From Anastatus disparis (lineage: Eukaryota; Arthropoda; Insecta; Hymenoptera; Eupelmidae), in NCBI GenBank assembly GCA_017163975.1, contig JAFFSR010000362.1, positions 1,940,501 to 2,004,500 on the forward strand: a stretch of 64,000 nucleotides of DNA. The letters run 5' to 3'. Made by a program: the position numbers and the translations under genes. The notes under the pieces were generated by a model. That model searched no databases, had not been told where the DNA came from, and saw nothing but the letters and a program-made list of their open reading frames with translations. Shown piece after piece: positions 23,016 through 34,170 of this stretch. The first letter of the stretch is position 1; every line of letters begins with the position of its first letter.

Positions 23016-23177
23016 ACAGCAGGCTCACCTGCGATCGGACCAGGATCCCTAACGTGAGGGGTTATGTTAAAGACCATGGATCATTCACTTTCTACATCTC
23101 AAGGGCATATTTGTCCAAAGAACAGAAATCTTTTTTGTTTTGTCTGTGGAGTATTCACTCGGCTAAAATCTCGAAGA

Positions 23178-24028
23178 TGTGACAACCCTGGGGATCAGGA
23201 GGTTGCACTAAATTTATAAAAATATATAAGCTATAATTAATTAAGTAACAAATAATAAGAGAAACTTTATTTAAGAAATATGTACAGTAATCGTACGCTC
23301 GCTCAAAATGGACGCCAGCCGCGTATAGCGTACGCGACGCCGCTTGCTCTAATTAAATAACTATTGGCACGACGAAAAGCAAATATTACAAAAACGTAAG
23401 CTAAAAGGGACACGAGCAATAAACACACAAGAAAATAACGAATTAGAAAAGCACGAAGGGAATATATGCAATAAAACGCGCACGCGATCGCCCGGCACAC
23501 ACGTCGTAAAAGACAAAAATAAATTATATAAGTTTAATTAGCAATCGTGCACTCGCAACAATTTTGAGCACAATAAAATAACTTTGAGAATAGTGAATTT
23601 ATCTATTCTCGCTCACTCAAGCTTACGATATTCGCACGCACAAAATTAATACTACTCGATATCGCAAGCCGGAACGCTCTTTATCGGACGCCGGCGACAG
23701 AAGGAATAATAATGGTATTCCTTCGTCTCTATGCTCAGCTTCATCTCTCGTGCTGTACGCTGCGCGCGCCGCAAGAGAGAGACAAACGATCCTAAACGGA
23801 CCCAAGCTCAGCTACTCGAGTCAAGCTGCTCGCTAGCTAGCTATATGTATGCACAGTATACGTGCTATAGAGATTCGCACGTGTGTGCCAACGATTTTGG
23901 GTTATGCTTTTAAATATTTGACTCGCGTGGTCTGCTTTCCGTCTTGCCCGTAGTTAGATGCTCCCTTCTGTCGGCTATATGCGCCACAAATATACATAAA
24001 AGTAATATGGCCAATCTGCCATGTTACA
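23178..24028 (-). repeat. 3' LTR (minus orientation)
   Basis: This 851-bp terminal repeat is directly preceded, in the coding orientation, by a G-rich polypurine tract. Short open frames of 60-65 codons inside it are present identically in the other LTR and are not considered genes. Confidence 0.93.
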
Positions 24029-24043
24029 ATCCCCCCCCACCAC
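24029..24043 (-). other. Polypurine tract
   Basis: In the coding orientation the bases just before the 3' LTR are GTGGTGGGGGGGGAT, a typical plus-strand primer. Its position fixes the element's orientation as minus. Confidence 0.75.
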
Positions 24044-24817
24044 ACGGAAGTATACGGTGGAACCGGATACTTTCGTCAAACGCAAAAAAAAGCATAAGCT
24101 AAACTAAAACAAAAAAGAAAATTTATATTTAAAAAAAGTATTAAAGCTTAAACTAAGATAACCGGTGTCATCTGCAGCGGTGTGAAATGTATCTATAAAC
24201 TTCTTCTTCTGCTGTATCTGCTGACTTTTAGCTAAATTAGGTGTAAGTGTTACACGCTGGATATGAGAATGCTTAATGTAAAACGACGCGACTGGCTTAT
24301 CCATATATTATATACAAAAATTAGAAATCTTAAAACTAGTCATCTTAAAGCTAAAGAAAATAACACTCATAGCCCAGTCTTACATGTATTTCATTCATAC
24401 ACACACCAAAAAAAAATATTACCATTACATTTTGCATAACAAAAGTTGAAATTAAAAATAAAAAATGAAAATTTTAGTGTTTTTACTCACTGAAAGGTGA
24501 CGCTCTGATGGTATGTGTCGAAGCATACTATGATTTTATTAGATTAACTATTTTATAATTAATATTTTGCAGCAATTTTCCAATTACACAAAAAAAATAT
24601 CCTATTTATAAATTTTGCTTTTAATTACGTAATAGTAATGCATAAAAATTTAGCACTTGCTCATGTGTCAGTGTGAATAGTGTGAATAGCTAACAATGTT
24701 TGTACAATGTGTGTAAGGAATAATTAAATAGCAAAATGGCACAAATATTGGATTAGCTGGATGGGTCGCGAATTTGGTTGATAAGGATTTTAAATAACTA
24801 AATATAATGCTGAAGGG
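24044..24817 (-). other. Non-coding region between gag and the 3' LTR
   Basis: About 770 bp lie where pol would be expected. No reverse transcriptase, RNase H or integrase motif can be read in any frame. The short frame at 24104-24304 is unsupported. Confidence 0.7.
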
Positions 24818-26568
24818 TTAATATAGGCATATTAATGGTGGTATAAAAGGGGTTTGCTGAATTGAGGGCTCAGGTCGATGGGTTGCTTTTTCGCGCAATG
24901 TAGCAGAGATATACTCTGCATAGCTAAAATTTGGGAGATAGTAGTTGTGCTCTGTTTGATCGCTCTGTCGATGCTCTGCTTGCTCGCTCTTGTCCTGCTC
25001 TGCTCGCTCGCTCTGGTTTGGCTCTGCTCGCTTGCTATTGTTTTGCTCTGCTCGCATGCTCTGGTTTGGCTCTGCTCGCTTGCTCTTGCTCGTCTCTGCT
25101 CGCTCGCCCTTGTTCTTATTTTGCTCTGCTCGCATGCTTTTATTTTGCTCTGCTCGCACGCTCTTGCCCTGCTCTGCTCGCTCGCTCTGGTTTGGCTCTG
25201 CTCGCTTGCTATTGTTTTGCTCTGCTCGCTTGCTCTGGATTAGCTCTGCTCGTTTGCTCTGCTCTGCTCGCATGCTGTGGCACTGCCCTGCTCGTATGCT
25301 GTGGCTCTGCTCTGCTCGTTCGCCCGTGCTCTGCTCTGCTCGCTCGCTCTGTTGACACTGGGTGCAGTCTCTGATGCGGACGTTAAGTTGTCCACAGCCA
25401 TAGCATTTCATAGGCTGAGAACATTTTCGCAGCCAGTGTCCTAAGCTACCACATCTGAAGCACGGCTCTATGTGCTTTCGCCAAAAGTTTTTCCTAATTG
25501 GCGTTGGGCTCGTCTTTGGATCTTCTTTATTTGCTCGGCTCGTTATTCGAGTTTTACTCTTTGCTCTTCGTTTGGAGCGACGATTTTCCTTCTGTACGCG
25601 CTTGCTCTTCTTTGACGTCTTAGCTAAAGGGGTTAAAGGGTGATTGCTAGTAATTGATGCTAACACTGGTAGTGGGCATGAATGCATCGGAGCATCTTCA
25701 AGTTTAAGAGGTGAAATAAAATCTGTCTCATTCCCGTTAGACGACTTTATACCAGTGCAAGCTGTAGTGGGAAATAAGGATTCATCCGGAGCTGGAGGGG
25801 GTCGGCATACGTTTTTCTGGGTTCTGCGAGTCTCTTCTTGCTGGTTCAACCATTGCAGTTCTCTGAAGTTAGAAGCATAACTTGTATGCTCTTGTGCAGG
25901 GGTTGATTTATGGGATTTGCTAAAATGGTTGAACAGAGGGGCGGCTGTATTAAAGGTTGTGATACTGGCAGATATCCAGTAGATGCTGCAATATACGGCA
26001 CATGACTCCATGGATTCGGATAAGAAGGGAGATACGAGTATGGATAAAAATAAGGAGTTGGTGCGCCATCATATCCTCCATGGTACGTCGTTGTAGTATT
26101 AGTGGAAAGGGTATTAGTTGCTCTCACAGGATGAGATATGCTCGCTGTACTAAAAGAAGGACATGTAGTCGTGGTACACGTGGTCGATGGGTGAATAGTT
26201 GCGTTGCTATTGCTAGGAGGAATAGGATTTTCTAAGCTATTCGAGGGATTAACGAATTGATTGCACGCACTTTGCTCTGTTGGGAGGTTAATAAATTCTA
26301 GCCGCGAATCATATGTCACCTCATCTATTATTATTTTACAAGCGGCTCTTTCGCCGAGATGTCGTCTAAGCTCATATCGTAAAACTCGTTCTTTGAACAT
26401 CGAAATACTTCCGGCCATGCTCACTCCTCGCTCGCTGTATCTAAAGAGCTGCTCCGCAGATAGTCGGTCTGCTATTTGCACAATTTCGTTTGCTGCTTCA
26501 AAAATCTCATTCCTACATATATGCTCAGAAATCCATAGGGGCTCTACATTTAACTGTTGGCTTATCAT
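24818..26568 (-). pseudogene. Gag-like ORF in two overlapping frames, zinc knuckle and RAEQ repeat tail
   Basis: The first frame (26568-25846, 240 aa) starts MISQQLNVEPLW and has an alpha-helical N-terminal half followed by a Ser/Thr/Pro/Tyr-rich stretch. The second (26011-24818, 397 aa) continues a basic region (SKRRAKSKTR), then one canonical zinc knuckle CFRCGSLGHWLRKC (Cx2Cx4Hx4C) and a second in which His is replaced (CYGCGQLNVRIRDC). The C-terminus is a run of roughly 20 imperfect RAEQ repeats, unit about 8 residues. The frames overlap by 166 nt and are offset, so either a single indel or programmed frameshifting joins them. The knuckle and flanking LTRs identify it as Gag; no pol follows. 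Role: capsid/RNA packaging of the retrotransposon. Confidence 0.8.
24940..25355. repeat. ~24-bp tandem repeat encoding RAEQ in gag
   Basis: On the plus strand the repeat reads around CTCTGCTCGCTCGCTCTGG; the minus frame gives Arg-Ala-Glu-Gln. Long plus-strand frames of 121-147 codons (Leu/Ala/Cys-rich) across this block are complements of the repeat and not genes. Confidence 0.85.
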
Positions 26569-27720
26569 ATTTACAATAAAAGTACACTACACAAGGGTAC
26601 ACACGAAAAAAAATGTATTACTAGTAATTAATGCTATGATGAGCTCCTATCTCAGGAGGTTTGAATAAAAATAGCTCTGGCTTACAGCAAAAGAAAAGAA
26701 AATTGTTAAATGCTTTATAATTAAAAAACAAAAGAAAACAAAGCTAAGTGGGATTAGCGCTTCAACAAAAAAGATTTATTTGTAATAAATAGAATTGTCT
26801 AATAATCAATTAATTTTATATAGCATGCTGGTAATACTCAAGAGCTAAAATTTTAAAATTTTTGTAACGCCAGATGCACGCTAAAGCAAAAGAAAATTAT
26901 ACGTAAGCTATTGTGTACCGACACGCACTAAGGTAGCCACTATAGTAATATATTCCGCGTAAGCACAAATAGGAGTATATAATGCTCAGCACACTTACGA
27001 TATTCAATTATATTATATATGCAAGAAAAAAAACAGCTTTGCTTAATATGGAGTTTTAAGACACGTAGTGTTAAAGGTAATGAAGCTATAAGGAAATGAG
27101 CTTTAGGGGAACACAAGTGAAGACAAATACAAGCAACAATGCAATGACATATATGTATGTGTATCGAAATATATGTGTATGTATGTGAATTAAATGCAGT
27201 GCTATTATCAAATAAATTTAGCTTAAGGCTCACGCTCAAATAAAAAATAGTGCTCTATGTATTTATAAAAAAATGCAAGGAAAACGTTTCGCACAAAACA
27301 AAAAAGAATGAAAAACAAAATATTTTATTTCTTTGCTTAATGCACGCACTTTAAAAAGATGTTGCTGCAAAATAAATTGTCGCGGTTACCTCATACCAAG
27401 CGACGCCAAGAACAAAAATGGCCGCCAGAGCGCCTCCTTTCAGCCTCGTCGTGTGTGCGTCGTTCGTAATGGCGACCACGTGGCGAAGCGGAAACGCATG
27501 AGTAGAAAATTGTTCTTTTCACTGGTATAGCCAATTGTCTTTCACTTCAAGCACAGTTTTTTTTTTTTTTTTCACAGCACAGTTTCTTTTTCTTTTATTT
27601 TAAACACAGTTTTTATCCTATTTTACGCACAGTTTTTTTTTCTTTTTAATTTTTGATCCCGTGATTTTAAACGAAAATTTTCACCGAAATTTTTGTCGGC
27701 CCCACGTTGGTCGCGTCAGT
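26569..27720 (-). other. 5' leader of the LTR element with a probable primer-binding region
   Basis: This is untranslated in the coding orientation. Next to the 5' LTR the minus strand reads ACTGACGCGACCAACGTGGG, resembling the GGCGACCAACGTGGGG-type sequence found after many gypsy-group and retroviral LTRs, so the tRNA primer site probably lies at 27700-27720. At 27540-27640 there are several T-rich runs separated by CACAGTTT. No ORF is supported. Confidence 0.5.
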
Positions 27721-28571
27721 TGTGACAACCCTGGGGATCAGGAGGTTGCACTAAATTTATAAAAATATATAAGCTATAATTAATTAAGTAACAAATAATA
27801 AGAGAAACTTTATTTAAGAAATATGTACAGTAATCGTACGCTCGCTCAAAATGGACGCCAGCCGCGTATAGCGTACGCGACGCCGCTTGCTCTAATTAAA
27901 TAACTATTGGCACGACGAAAAGCAAATATTACAAAAACGTAAGCTAAAAGGGACACGAGCAATAAACACACAAGAAAATAACGAATTAGAAAAGCACGAA
28001 GGGAATATATGCAATAAAACGCGCACGCGATCGCCCGGCACATACGTCGTAAAAGACAAAAATAAATTATATAAGTTTAATTAGCAATCGTGCACTCGCA
28101 ACAATTTTGAGCACAATAAAATAACTTTGAGAATAGTGAATTTATCTATTCTCGCTCACTCAAGCTTACGATATTCGCACGCACAAAATTAATACTACTC
28201 GATATCGCAAGCCGAAACGCTCTTTATCGGACGCCGGCGACAGAAGGAATAATAATGGTATTCCTTCGTCTCTATGCTCAGCTTCATCTCTCGTGCTGTA
28301 CGCTGCGCGCGCCGCAAGAGAGAGACAAACGATCCTAAACGGACCCAAGCTCAGCTACTCGAGTCAAGCTGCTCGCTAGCTAGCTATATGTATGCACAGT
28401 ATACGTGCTATAGAGATTCGCACGTGTGTGCCAACGATTTTGGGTTATGCTTTTAAATATTTGACTCGCGTGGTCTGCTTTCCGTCTTGCCCGTAGTTAG
28501 ATGCTCCCTTCTGTCGGCTATATGCGCCACAAATATACATAAAAGTAATATGGCCAATCTGCCATGTTACA
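27721..28571 (-). repeat. 5' LTR (minus orientation)
   Basis: Near-identical to 23178-24028 and the same length, 851 bp. The near-identity shows that insertion was recent and so post-dates at least some of the decay of the host element. Confidence 0.93.
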
Positions 28572-30419
28572 AAGAAATTTTAATGAAAATCTTCAAAATA
28601 TTTACAAAACTTGCTTTAAATTAAAAACAGATATAAATATAGTGGACTCCATGTAGTATCTGCGAACAATGTCGCAAAATGCTTTGCGTGTGGGATAAAA
28701 CAAAAGAAGATGACAAAGTTAAATTTGATGGCCCAATGGAATGGTATCAACCAGATAGAATAGAGGATTGTTACTATTGTAACACCAAAATTATTGGAAT
28801 GAATAGTAAAAACAAAACTACTCCAAATTATACTGATGTTATTTCTGTAAAAATACCTATCGAAAAAACGAGAAGAGAAGAAGAAATGGATCTTTTTGAG
28901 AGGTTATCAATTAAATCAGATTCCAACGATGAAAAACATGATGATAAAGATAACAACGAAGTCCATGACGGCATTCATGGAGATGCAATTAATAAGAATG
29001 ATTTAAAAGATGAATCCTATGAAAGCGATAATTATAAAGAAACTGAAAATTACGAGGATAATGATGATGATGATGACGATGACGATGACGACCTTTTCCT
29101 TCCAGCGAGCCAAAAAAACAAAAGCGTAAAGTTATGGACTCAAAATAAACCAATCGACTTAGTTAGAGAGCTTAACTTACCTAAAGATGGAGCAGAACAT
29201 TTACCTTGAGCATTAAAGAGCATGAATTAGTTGGCAAATTCTACTAAAGTATCTTTTTACAGAACAAGAAGCAAAAGTTTGGAACCATATTTTGAAGAAA
29301 TGAAACATGATGGTAATGAAATTGTATATTGTAAAGATGTGAAAGATTTGATGAATGAAATTAAGCCTAATGTATATAGAGTCGAAGAATGGAGATCGGT
29401 CATAGGTTAATCAAACAAAAGTTTAAAAGCTGTATTACTACACAACAGCAACTACTATGCCTCAGTTCCTATAGAGCATACCTCTACAATGAAGGAAACA
29501 TATGACAATCTCAAAATTATACTATAAAAAATTCAGTATGACAAACATAAACGGCTTATATCTGGCAATTTGAAAGATTCCGGAATATTGTTATGACAGC
29601 AGTCTGGATTTACAAAGACGCCATGTTTCCTGTGCTTATGAGATAGAAGAGACCGTGCAAAGCACTATACAAATCATAAATGGCCTTGAAGACAATCACT
29701 CGAAGTCGGAAAAAGTAACGTTATAGCTACTCCATTGGTTGACTCGAAAAAAGTTATCATTCCGCCATCACACATAAAACTCGGTGTAATGAAACAATTT
29801 GTTAAGGATTCAAATAAAGATGGTCAGTGCTTCAAATACTTGGAAAGCCAGTTTCCAAATAAATCGGATGCGAAATTGAAGGAAGGTATTTTTGATGGTC
29901 CAGAAATTAGAAAAATGATGTCTTATGATCAGTTTATTAGTTCCATGACAAACATTGAAAGAGCTGCATGTCTTAGCTTCCAGGAGGTTACCGAAAACTT
30001 CTTGGGTGATCGCAGAAGCCGGAATTACAAAGAAATTGTATCTAAATGGTTGAGAACTTTGAGAAAATGAATTACCTAATGAACTATAAATTACATTCTC
30101 TACACAATCACTTGGATAGTTTTCCTGACAACTGTGGAGCTTATAGGGAAGAACAGGGAGAGCGTTTTCACCAAGACATTAAAGTAATGGAGGAGCGTTA
30201 TAAAGGTAGATGGAATACTAGTATGCTGACTGATTACTGCTAGATGTTGAAAAGAGATTGCAAAACCACTAGAAAAAAACGTAAAAGGAAACCTTTGCAC
30301 CGATCATTTGATGAGAAACGTGTGAGATATTGTAAGAAAAAATAAATGGCATGAATTTAGGTTTGTTTTACGCGAATTTTGTATATTTTACCTTGAAATG
30401 ACCTTCAGTTTGAGGTGAT

Positions 30420-30850
30420 GGGGTCAAACGGATTACGGATTCGGATTCAACGATTCCAAAAACATAAATATATACTGTTAAAATATGGTTCCCACTAATT
30501 TCGTAGATTTGACCTTCAAATGACCTTGACCCTGAGGTCATGGGGTCAAACGGACCACGGATTCGGATTTAGCGACCCCAAAAACATAAATATATACTGA
30601 TAAAATATGATTCCCACTAATTTCGTAGATTCGACCTTTAAATGACCTTGACCCTGAGGTCATGGGATCAAACGGACCACGGATACGGATTCAGCGACCC
30701 CGAAAACATAAATATACACCGATAAAATATGGTTCCCACTAATTTCGTAGATTTGACCTTCAAATGACCTTGACCCTGAGGTCATGGGGTCAAACGGACC
30801 ACGGATTCGGATTCAGCGATCCCAAAAACATAAGATGTATATAGTCTGGC
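30420..30850. repeat. 122-bp subterminal tandem repeat of element A, four copies
   Basis: CGATTCCAAA/CGACCCCAAA recurs at 30451, 30573, 30695 and 30817, spacing 122 bp. Each unit carries TAAATATATACTG, TTCCCACTAATTTCGTAG, AATGACCTTGACCCTGAGG and AACGGACCACGGATTCGG. Iterated subterminal motifs of this kind are commonly transposase binding sites; that is an inference here. Confidence 0.9.
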
Positions 30851-30884
30851 CTGTGGATTTTGACACTTTTTTTTGTGGGCTGTG

Positions 30885-31835
30885 TAATTCCTGATTCATT
30901 AGTGTTATGACGGCATCAATTTTTGCTTATTTTTACGAAATTTTTATTTTTCATTTTTCTATTTTCAAAATTATTTTATTTCACTGAAAAATTTTCATCT
31001 TTCGCAAATAATGCATTTACTTTCTCTTTGAAAAAAATTATTTTCTTTAACGTATACCTAAGTTTTTTTTATACATATATATATATACAATTTTATCTTA
31101 CAACAGACAAGCTTCGATTTCCACACAAGTTTCATGAAAATTTTCCGTTTACAAATTTTTTTTTATTAGGGTTTTATTATGTTTCAAGGAAAGTTTCGGA
31201 ATTCCCAAATTACTTAATCCCTTGCAGATGCACAAAGACCATAAAACGGCTATTAAGGGTCTGGCACTTAATGTTAGATATCGTTAGAAAATTTTCCATT
31301 CTTTTTCAAATTATTAAACATTTATTCTTATTTATTCTTTTTATAATAAATTTTTAGTAATATGGCTATTATTGTAGATTCAATCATATATCGCTTTATA
31401 ATAGTTCATACTATTTTATGGTTGAATTTGCAAGAATAACTATATGAAATCATGATATTTTTCTTTACTTATAAATAAAAATAATTTCCTTTCTAACAAA
31501 AATAAAACCCGCAATTTGTTTACCGAATATGAGTAGTATGGATAGAATTTAAACAAAATTTATTTTTACTTCAAATAAAATTAATGTTAAAAATTAGATT
31601 TAAGACATTAGATTTAAGAATCTCTATTATTCATTTATTTTTTCTTTATACTCAAAACTGCGTTAATTAGAATAAATGGAATTTAACGTATATTTTCTTT
31701 TTCTATGATTTGTTTAAACGATCAATCAAATTCAAATAATTCTTTTCCATTTATGCTTCTTTTAATTAATAAAAATGATGTTTTGTTATTTCCTTTTGAT
31801 ATGGTTATTTTTGCGAATTTGGATATATCTCGCTT
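30885..31835. other. AT-rich interval, no gene
   Basis: There is no supported coding region. A 144-codon frame at 30923-31357 is Phe/Leu/Ile-rich low-complexity translation. A short TATA microsatellite is at about 31073. The interval ends at the hAT target duplication. Confidence 0.5.
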
Positions 31836-31899
31836 CAGGGTTGCAAATATTTAAATCATTTTGGGCTTTAAATAAATTTTAATTCACAAATCCTTTTTA

Positions 31900-32405
31900 A
31901 ATTCGTAATTAGAGTTTTATTTAATTAACAATTCCTTTTAAATTAATAATTAAAAATATTTTAATTAACAAATCAAAATCTAATCGTGAATTGAAAAGAC
32001 TTTAATTAAAAAATCAAAAGGAATTCTTAATTAAATAAATTTCAATTAAGAAATCAAAATGTAATCGTGAATTGAAAGGGCTTTAATTACAAAATCAAAA
32101 GGAATTCTTAATTAAATAAATTTCAATTAAGAAATCAAAATTTAATCGTGAATTGAAAGGGCTTTAATTCCAAAATCAAAAGGAATCCTTAATTAAATAA
32201 ATTTCAATTAAGAAATCAAAATGTAATCGTGAATTGAAAGGGCTTTAATTCCAAAATCAAAAGGAATTCTTAATTAAATAAATTTCAATTAAGAAATCAA
32301 AATTTAATCGTGAATTGAAAGGGCTTTAATTCCAAAATCAAAAGGAATCCTTAATTAAATAAATTTCAATTAAGAAATCAAAATGTAATCGTGAATTGAA
32401 AGAGC
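31900..32405. repeat. 81-bp tandem repeat, left arm of the hAT element
   Basis: TAATCGTGAATTGAAAG recurs at 31981, 32062 and 32143, with further copies to about 32395, spacing 81 bp. Each unit includes CAAAAGGAATTCTTAATTAA and ATTTCAATTAAGAAATC. It is mirrored at 42960-43420. Confidence 0.92.
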
Positions 32406-32479
32406 GTCAGTTATGATTATGATTTGTGAATTCGAGGGCTTTAATTAAAAATTCCATAATTCCTTTTTAATTAAACGTT

Positions 32480-32603
32480 TTAAAAGAATTTTCCACATAT
32501 ATATGTATATAGAAAAACAGATGTGGACGCGCACATACATACGCACCTGGGCTCATATATATGCAACATTTCGTGTCGACCCAAACGCACACATACAGAC
32601 AAG

Positions 32604-32673
<70 letters not shown>

Positions 32674-32767
32674 CATACTATACATACGTGGGACATTCCA
32701 CGTCAATTAGACAGGTTTATATATATGGGACATTTCATGCCAATGCGCATGCACACACACAGGATTA

Positions 32768-32854
<87 letters not shown>

Positions 32855-33376
32855 GGGACATTTCAGGTCAACTCGTACGTACTCATGATCACAGGCTTCT
32901 CTATATATATGGAACATTTCATGACAACTCTCACATACCTATCCGAGTTCCTTCAGGTTCGCATATATGGGACGTTTCATATCAATTTTCATTCATGCAC
33001 ACACACGTTAATATACATGGGATTTATGTAAATTTCAACGCACACACATACAGGTTTATATATATGGGACATTTCATGCCAATGCGCACGCACACATACA
33101 CACACAGAGCATTATATATATATATATGGGACATTTCATGTCAACTTGTACATACTCATAATCACAGGCTTATCTATATATATGGAACATTTCATGACAA
33201 CTGTCACACACCTATCCGAGTTCTCAGGTTTTCATACATGGGACGTTTCGTGTCAATTTTCATTCATGCACACACACGTTAATATACATGGGATTTTTTC
33301 TGTAAATTTCAACGCACGCACATACAGGTTTATATATATGGGACATTTCATGCCAATGCGCATGCACACACACAGG

Positions 33377-33469
<93 letters not shown>

Positions 33470-33737
33470 GACATTTCATGTCAACTCGTATGTACTCATA
33501 ATCACAGGCTTTTCTATATATATGGAACATTTCATGACAACTCTCACACATCTATCCGAGTTCCTTCAGGTTTACATATATGCGACGTTTCATGTCAATT
33601 TGCATTCATGCATACACGCTTTTATATACATGTGACTCTTCATGTCAACTCATGTACGACCTTACTGACAGGTTTTTGCATATGTATATATGGTCCATTT
33701 CATATCAAATTGCTCACGTTCACCCGCAATTTTTTTT

Positions 33738-33779
<42 letters not shown>

Positions 33780-34170
33780 GACATTTCATGTCAACTTGCA
33801 CGTACTCGCAAGCACAGGTTTTTTTATATATATATGGGACATTTCATGACAACTTGTACACATCTATCTAAGTACCCTTAGGTTTATATATATGAGACGT
33901 TTCATGTCAATTCGCATGCATGCACACACGCGTTCATGTACGTGGGACTTTTCATGTCGACTTACAAGCATGATATAAACATATATATATATATACATAA
34001 GGGACATTTCATGTAGAATCGCACGTACACACACAGGTTTATTCAAGTTTATATGGAACATTTAATTTTAACTCATACGCACACGCACACGCTCACACAT
34101 ACAAACACATATTTAACTTTATATATATATATATATATATATATACATACTTTACCTTATCGATGTAGAC
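32480..34170. repeat. Left microsatellite arm: (TA)n blocks plus GGGACATTTCATGTCAA units
   Basis: Long TA runs (about 32607-32668, 32777-32850, 33376-33466, 33741-33777) alternate with ~80-110-bp units. The units begin ATATATGGGACATTTCATG and contain CACACACG or ACTCATAATCACAGG phrases. Several frames of 60-240 codons (poly Tyr-Ile) cross it and are artefacts of the repeat. The complement forms the right arm at 40740-42880. Confidence 0.9.

Larger units (their letters stand above)
23178..28571 (-). mobile_element. Gag-only LTR retrotransposon, very young, with AAGA duplication
   Basis: Two 851-bp LTRs (23178-24028 and 27721-28571) start and end TGTGACAACC/GCCATGTTACA on the plus strand; in the coding (minus) orientation they begin TG and end CA. 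Reading them side by side I noticed only two substitutions (near 23500/28043 and near 23670/28213). AAGA precedes the left LTR and follows the right LTR, and removing the insertion plus one AAGA restores the host reading frame. The internal 3.7 kb encodes Gag only, with no protease, reverse transcriptase, RNase H or integrase. It therefore must rely on a partner for replication (TR-GAG type). Confidence 0.93.
23076..30345 (+). pseudogene. Transposase-like gene of element A, split by an LTR retrotransposon
   Basis: The ATG at 23076 lies 61 nt after the leader pseudoknot. The first exon segment (23076-23177) encodes a Cys-x2-Cys motif (LFCFVCGVF) and a basic LKSRR stretch. The coding sequence resumes at 28572, in frame once one AAGA copy is removed, with NFNENLQNIYKTC. 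Further Cys pairs (CSICEQC, CYYCNTK), an acidic run of about nine Asp, and the conserved C-terminal half follow, to a TAA at 30343-30345. Lesions include a frameshift near 28655, a TAA before SNKSLK near 29408, other stops about 29525-29690, a frameshift near 30047 and TAG at 30241-30243. It is homologous over its length to the intact 617-aa protein of element B. Confidence 0.8.
20374..30884. mobile_element. Element A: CACAG-terminus DNA transposon with gene-bearing inverted arms
   Basis: The left end reads CACAGCCCGACAAAAAAAAA and the right end is its near-complement ending TTTTGTGGGCTGTG. TAA flanks both (20371-20373, 30885-30887). Each arm carries, in mirror orientation, subterminal 122-bp repeats and the C-terminal two thirds of the same transposase-like gene, reading outward toward the terminus. 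The full-length gene starts in the middle at 23076 behind a structured leader and is split by an LTR retrotransposon. CACAG ends with a 3-bp duplication recall the CACTA/CMC superfamily, but I do not recognise the protein as a Tnp2-type transposase, so classification is open. Element B (48211-56401) is a diverged relative with the same plan. Confidence 0.85.

Noticed and set aside
22920..23020. ATACTTAG plus GC-rich hairpins suggested a U1 snRNA or 5S rRNA fragment
   Set aside because: Resemblance is limited to a few bases; order of helices and the rest of the sequence do not match U1, 5S or other snRNAs I know, and no Pol III boxes are evident.
23303..23913. Frames of 60-65 codons in the LTRs
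   Set aside because: Identical in both LTRs because of LTR identity, no domain, overlapping on opposite strands.
24878..25374. Plus-strand frames of 121-147 codons rich in Leu, Ala and Cys
   Set aside because: They are complements of the RAEQ tandem repeat of the minus-strand Gag.
20374..30884. Assignment of element A/B to PIF/Harbinger on the basis of the TAA duplication
   Set aside because: The termini are CACAG rather than the GG-type ends usual for Harbinger, and the protein lacks the Harbinger nuclease motifs I know. CACTA/CMC-like is closer but unproven, so I left it unclassified.
31073..31357. Membrane-protein-like frame rich in Phe and Leu
   Set aside because: Hydrophobicity follows from T-rich codons in AT-rich DNA; no start context or conservation evidence.
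32467..33881. Long frames with poly Tyr-Ile on both strands
   Set aside because: Translations of (TA)n; the same occurs at 40725-42049.
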